NCBI GenBank assembly: GCA_948144175.1
Contig: CANXME010002192.1
Location: 868,001 to 932,000 of the forward strand
Source: Closterium sp. NIES-65
Taxonomy: Eukaryota; Streptophyta; Zygnematophyceae; Desmidiales; Closteriaceae
Length of the DNA stretch: 64,000 nucleotides
Reading direction: 5' to 3'
The position numbers and the translations under genes were made by a program. This document shows, one piece after another, positions 60,383-64,000 of the stretch (its first letter is position 1; each line of letters starts with the position of its first letter). Below the pieces are notes generated by a model. The model made no database searches. It saw only the letters and a list, made by a program, of their open reading frames with translations, and was not told the DNA's origin.

Positions 60383-63300
60383 ATGACGACGCCTAATGTT
60401 CTTGCATTCGAGCCTGACGGTCGCCCCATAGATTTCGCAGTGTGGCTCGACGACCTGCACCTGTTCCTTCTGAGTGATGCTAAAGAGGGTGTCTCACTGT
60501 TCGATTACGTGTCTGGCACTGCCGTTGCCCCTGCTGCCGATGCTCCTGCTCTTGAACGCTCACAGTGGCAGACTCGCGATGCTGCAGCACGCCTAGCTAT
60601 TAGGAACCATCTGCCGATTCCTGATCGAGCGCATTTCAGCCAGCACAAAACTGCTAAGACACTGTACGACGCTGTAGTTGCACGCTACTCGTCCCCGGCC
60701 ACTACAGCCATAGGTCGGCTCATGCTACCCTACCTGTTCCCCGACCTTTCCTCCTTCACCACTGCTGAGGACCTCATTTCTCACCTGCCCGCTACTGACA
60801 CCCGCTTTCGTGCCGCCCTTTCAGCCGAGTTCTGCGCCGCAACCCCCCCCCCCCCCCCCGATGTACTTCACTCTCTATTTCCTCGTCACCCGCCTCCCTG
60901 ACACTCTTAGCTCGGTCAGGGACCACTTCCTAGCGCTCGACCCCCCTACTCTCACTGTCGACGACTTCGAGAAGCAACTCCTAGCAGCAGAGAAGAACAT
61001 TCTCGCTGTAGGTGCTGCTCGTGGCACTCCGCGTTCTCCCCTCTTTGAGGGGTGCTCCCCTTCCCCTCTCACCCCCTCCTACGCCTCCGCAGCTGCTGCT
61101 CACGACTACCTTGGTGCTGAGGAGGTCGGGGCTACTTCCGCTCCTAGTGGAAAGCGTCGCAGCGGCAAGGGCGGCAAGGGTGGCAGGGCAGGTGGGGGCG
61201 GCGGTGGAGGTGGCGGTGGTGCAGGCGGCGGGGGCGGTGGAGGTGGTGGGGGTGGTCGTAGGGGTGGAGGTGGTGGAGGTGGTGGTGGGGGCGGCGGAGG
61301 CACTGGGGGCGGTGGAGGGGGCAGCAGCGGCGGTGTGGGAGGAGGGAGCGGTGGTGGCAGTGGTGGTCAGGGCTAGCAGCAGCCGCAGCAGCAGCAGCAG
61401 CAGCGTCAGCGCCAGACCCCCACTTCCCAGCAACTTCTTGTCTGGTATGCCGGGCGTGGGGCTTCTGGGGGTCCTGGTCGCTGCCCCTATATCATCCGCA
61501 CAGGTCCCCGCGCAAATCGCCAGTGCACAGGGTTTCACACTGAGCAGCGCTGCTTCGCTCAACTTAGCGACGCCTGGCGCGCCAAGTTTCCTGATGCTAC
61601 TGAGTTCCCCAACTGGGCAGACTTGCTTAGGCGTGATGTACCAATCTTTGATCTTGACTATGAGGCTATTCTTGCTGCTATGTATGCATTGTCCGTTAGT
61701 GCTGAGGGTGACTGCTACTTGTGTGTGCCGCCGGATCCTGGTATAGCCCCTGGTATAGCCCCTGCAGCACTAGGTGCTTGTGAGTCTGCTCCCCTTGGTA
61801 CTGCGATTGCGCAGGCCTTGCACACCTTTACACTTGACTCTGGTGCTTCCCGCTGTTTCTTTCGCGACAGTACCACAGTCACTCCCCTTCATGCACCTGT
61901 TCATGTCTCACTGGCTGACCCCTCTGGGGGCCCAGTGCTTGGACGCTCTTCCACTGTGCTTCCGTGTCCGGCGGTCCCGTCTGGTGAGCAGTCTGGTCTC
62001 CACCTCCCCTCGTTCTCTACGAACTTGGTGAGCAACGCTGTCCTCCAGGATGCGGGTGTTGACACCTTCACCCCTGGCCGACAGCGTGTGGCGATCTGCA
62101 CGTTCTCCCAGACCGGCCGCCACTTGGCCACGTTCACCTGTGCGCCAGGGTCTAGTCTGTACACCCTCACCACTGAGTCACGCTCCACCCCTTAGTCTCC
62201 CCAGCTGCACGCGTCTGCTCAGGTAGCTACCCAGTGTGAGTGTCGCCGGCTGTCTCACGACACCCTCTTGAGGCACCACCGCCTAGGCCACCCCTCCCTG
62301 CCTCGCCTTCGTAGCATGCACTCTCGCTTTCTGGTTTCTGGTCTTCCCAGGTCTCTGCCTGCCCTCCCTCCCTCGCCTGCGCCGCCCTGCATTCCTTGCG
62401 TCGAGGGGCGGCAGCGCGCCGCTCCTCACTCCTCCTCGTTCCCTCCCACAGAGGCTCCACTGCGGACTCTCCACCTGGACGTGTGCGGCCCAGCCCGCGT
62501 CCGTGGACAGGGCCACGAGCGGTACTTCTTGCTGGTTGTCGACGTCTACACGCGCTACACCACGGTCTTCCCTTTGCAGCGCAAGGGGGATGTCCCTGAT
62601 GTTTTGATCCCATGGATCCGTGCTACTCGTCTCCAGCTCCGCGAGCGGTTCCAGTCGGACTTTCCTGTCCTGCGTCTGCACTCTGACAGAGGTGGTGAGT
62701 TCTCCTCGGACCTCTTGGCCGCCTTCTGTGCGGAGCACGACATCCGCCAGACTTTCACGCTTCCGGCCTCTCCACAGCAGAATAGGGTTGCTGAGCGCCG
62801 CATTGGCTTGGTCATGGAGGTCGCTCGTACCTCCATGATCCATGCGGCTGCCCCCCATTTTCTGTAGCCGTTTGCGGTCCGGTACGCCGCGCATCAGCTC
62901 AACCTTTGGCCCCGTGTCTCCTTGCCGGAGGCCTCGCCCACCCTGTTGTGGACGGGGAAGGTTGGCGATGCGTCGCGTTTCCGGGTCTGGGGTGCTTGTA
63001 CCTTTGTTCGCGATACCACCGCGGACAAGCTCTCCCCTCGCGCCATTCCTTGCGTCTTCCTTGGCTTTGTCCCTGACGCGCCTAGCTGGCAGTTTTACGA
63101 CCCCGCCTCGCGCAGTGTCTTTGCGTCCCAGGACGTCACCTTTGACGAGTCAGTCCCCTTTTACCGCCTCTTCCCCTACCGCACTGCTCCTCGCCCTCTC
63201 CCGCCGCTCTTTCTTGCCCTAGGTCCTCCCCAGGTAGACCCCCTCCCCGCGCCAGGTCCTGCTCCTTCAGGTGTTTCTCAGGTAGACCCTCCCGTCCCTG

Positions 63301-64000
63301 CGCCTGTTGAGGTCACAGGTGACTCAGGTCCTGCTGGTGGTGGTGCTGTCCCTGGGGGTGCGGAGCTTGGGGGTGCGCAGCGTGGGGGTGCTGAATCTGG
63401 GGGCGCTGGGAGTGAGGGGCCTGAGGGTACGGAGGCTGGAGGTGCTGAGTCTGCGCGTGAGGAGCCTGGAGGTCCTGCGTCTGGGGGTGCTGCGTCTGGG
63501 GGTGCTGCGTCTGGGGGTGCTGAGTCTGGGGGTGCTGAGCCTGCGTGTGCAGAGCCTTGGGGTGCTGAGTCTGGGGGTGAGTCGCCTGAGGGTCCTAGGA
63601 CTGCTGTTACACGGTCTCCTTGGAGTAGCCGTCTTCGTCCGCGTGTGCCTCTCACCTCACAGCAGCTGCACGTCTGGTACGGTCGCCGTCGGCGTCGCGT
63701 TTCTGCACCTCAGGGCTCTACTGCTGGGGGTTCTTCTGCTGGCGTCACTGGAGCTGGGAGTGGTGCTGGTCCTTTGCCTGCTGGAGGTGCTGGTGTCGCT
63801 GGTCCCGAAGGTGCTCGTACCAGGAGTACTGGAGGTGCTAGGGCTGGCGTGTCCAAGGGTGCTGCTGCTGGTGGCACTGCGGTTGGAGACCCTGGGACTG
63901 GAGGTGCCGGTTCTGGGGGTGCTGCACCAGGTGGGGCTGGTGATGAGGGTTTTGGAGCTGCTCAGGGTGCTGGGGCTGTTGGAGGTGCTGGAGCTGCTGA
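60383..64000 (+). pseudogene. Copia-C gag-pol, frameshift plus three in-frame TAG codons, 3' partial
   Basis: ATG at 60383 (MTTPNVLAFEPDGRPIDFAV) opens a Copia gag similar to that of Copia-B. A 17-base C run (60843-60859) causes a shift to the next frame. That frame then holds TAG at 61374-61376 (end of the Gly tract, start of the Gln tract), TAG at 62193-62195 (before GAG-pre-integrase) and TAG at 62865-62867 (in integrase, where Copia-A has Trp in PHFLWPF). Between stops it shows the Gly-rich tract, the unusual CCHC knuckle (CPYII...CTGFHTEQRC), protease DSGAS, HHRLGHPS, integrase residues HLDVCGP, HSDRGGEF and RVAERR, and the Gly/Ala/Glu linker that runs off the window. Confidence 0.9.

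Larger units (their letters stand above)
58031..64000 (+). mobile_element. Decayed Copia element Copia-C, 3' end outside window
   Basis: A 5' LTR (58031-58169), a degenerate primer binding site TGGCATATAGAG, a GC-rich leader interrupted by the element at 58443-59974, then gag-pol from 60383 to the window edge. The right part (reverse transcriptase onwards) lies beyond the window. Several stops and a frameshift show it is an old copy. Confidence 0.88.

Noticed and set aside
61374-62867. TAG reassignment to an amino acid in this genome
   Set aside because: TAG ends Gypsy-1 pol and the 37630 gene, and the affected Copia-C also has a frameshift, so ordinary decay explains it.

Overview
This 64 kb window is nuclear DNA from a GC-rich, intron-containing, retrotransposon-loaded eukaryote. 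A CAMTA transcription factor with a plant-type CG-1 domain, chromodomain Ty3/Gypsy elements, Copia elements primed by initiator-Met tRNA and telobox (AAACCCTA) motifs in the LTRs point to the streptophyte (green plant) lineage. A charophyte or zygnematophyte alga such as Closterium is my best guess, but that is inference.

Layout. 1-5039: a Copia element (Copia-A, +), cut by the left edge, polyprotein open in the window, with 3' LTR. 5714-8039: a hAT-type MITE broken by a Copia LTR/leader fragment (6015-6352) and by a 1.5 kb non-autonomous LTR element (6438-7932, TSD GAAAA). 8278-8402: a solo Copia LTR (TSD AGAAG). 8796-16212: a complete young Copia (Copia-B, -; identical 131 bp LTRs, TSD ATAAC) whose polyprotein carries one in-frame TAG. 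16512-22012: a complete young Ty3/Gypsy chromovirus-type element (Gypsy-1, -; 320 bp LTRs identical by eye, TSD ATACC) with intact gag and pol. 24111-34366: a host CAMTA gene, 11 inferred coding exons. 34467-34957: a second, complete hAT MITE (8 bp TSD). 34966-37629: AT-rich intergenic DNA with inverted repeats. 37630-39012: an intronless gene of unknown function. 39269-44803: an older Gypsy element (Gypsy-2, -; 331 bp LTRs, TSD GTTAT) with two frameshifts and a damaged reverse transcriptase motif. 45520-55243: the host gene for SPT16, the large subunit of the histone chaperone FACT, 10 inferred coding exons. 55244-58030: intergenic DNA with minisatellites. 58031-64000: a decayed Copia (Copia-C, +), running off the right edge, with a 1.5 kb non-autonomous Copia relative (58443-59974, -) inserted in its leader.

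The two multi-exon host genes share a striking pattern. Nearly every intron carries one to three degraded copies of an adjacent exon edge, each copy including the splice junction, in some cases at exactly regular spacing (124 bp, 137 bp). I regard this as the strongest candidate for an undescribed process in the window. Second is a conserved slippery site plus stem-loop at the gag/pol junction of both Gypsy elements. Third is a core segment containing a telobox that is shared by several otherwise divergent short Copia LTRs. No tRNA, rRNA, CRISPR array or bacterial-type operon was found. Exon boundaries are my inference from homology, GT/AG sites and phase continuity.
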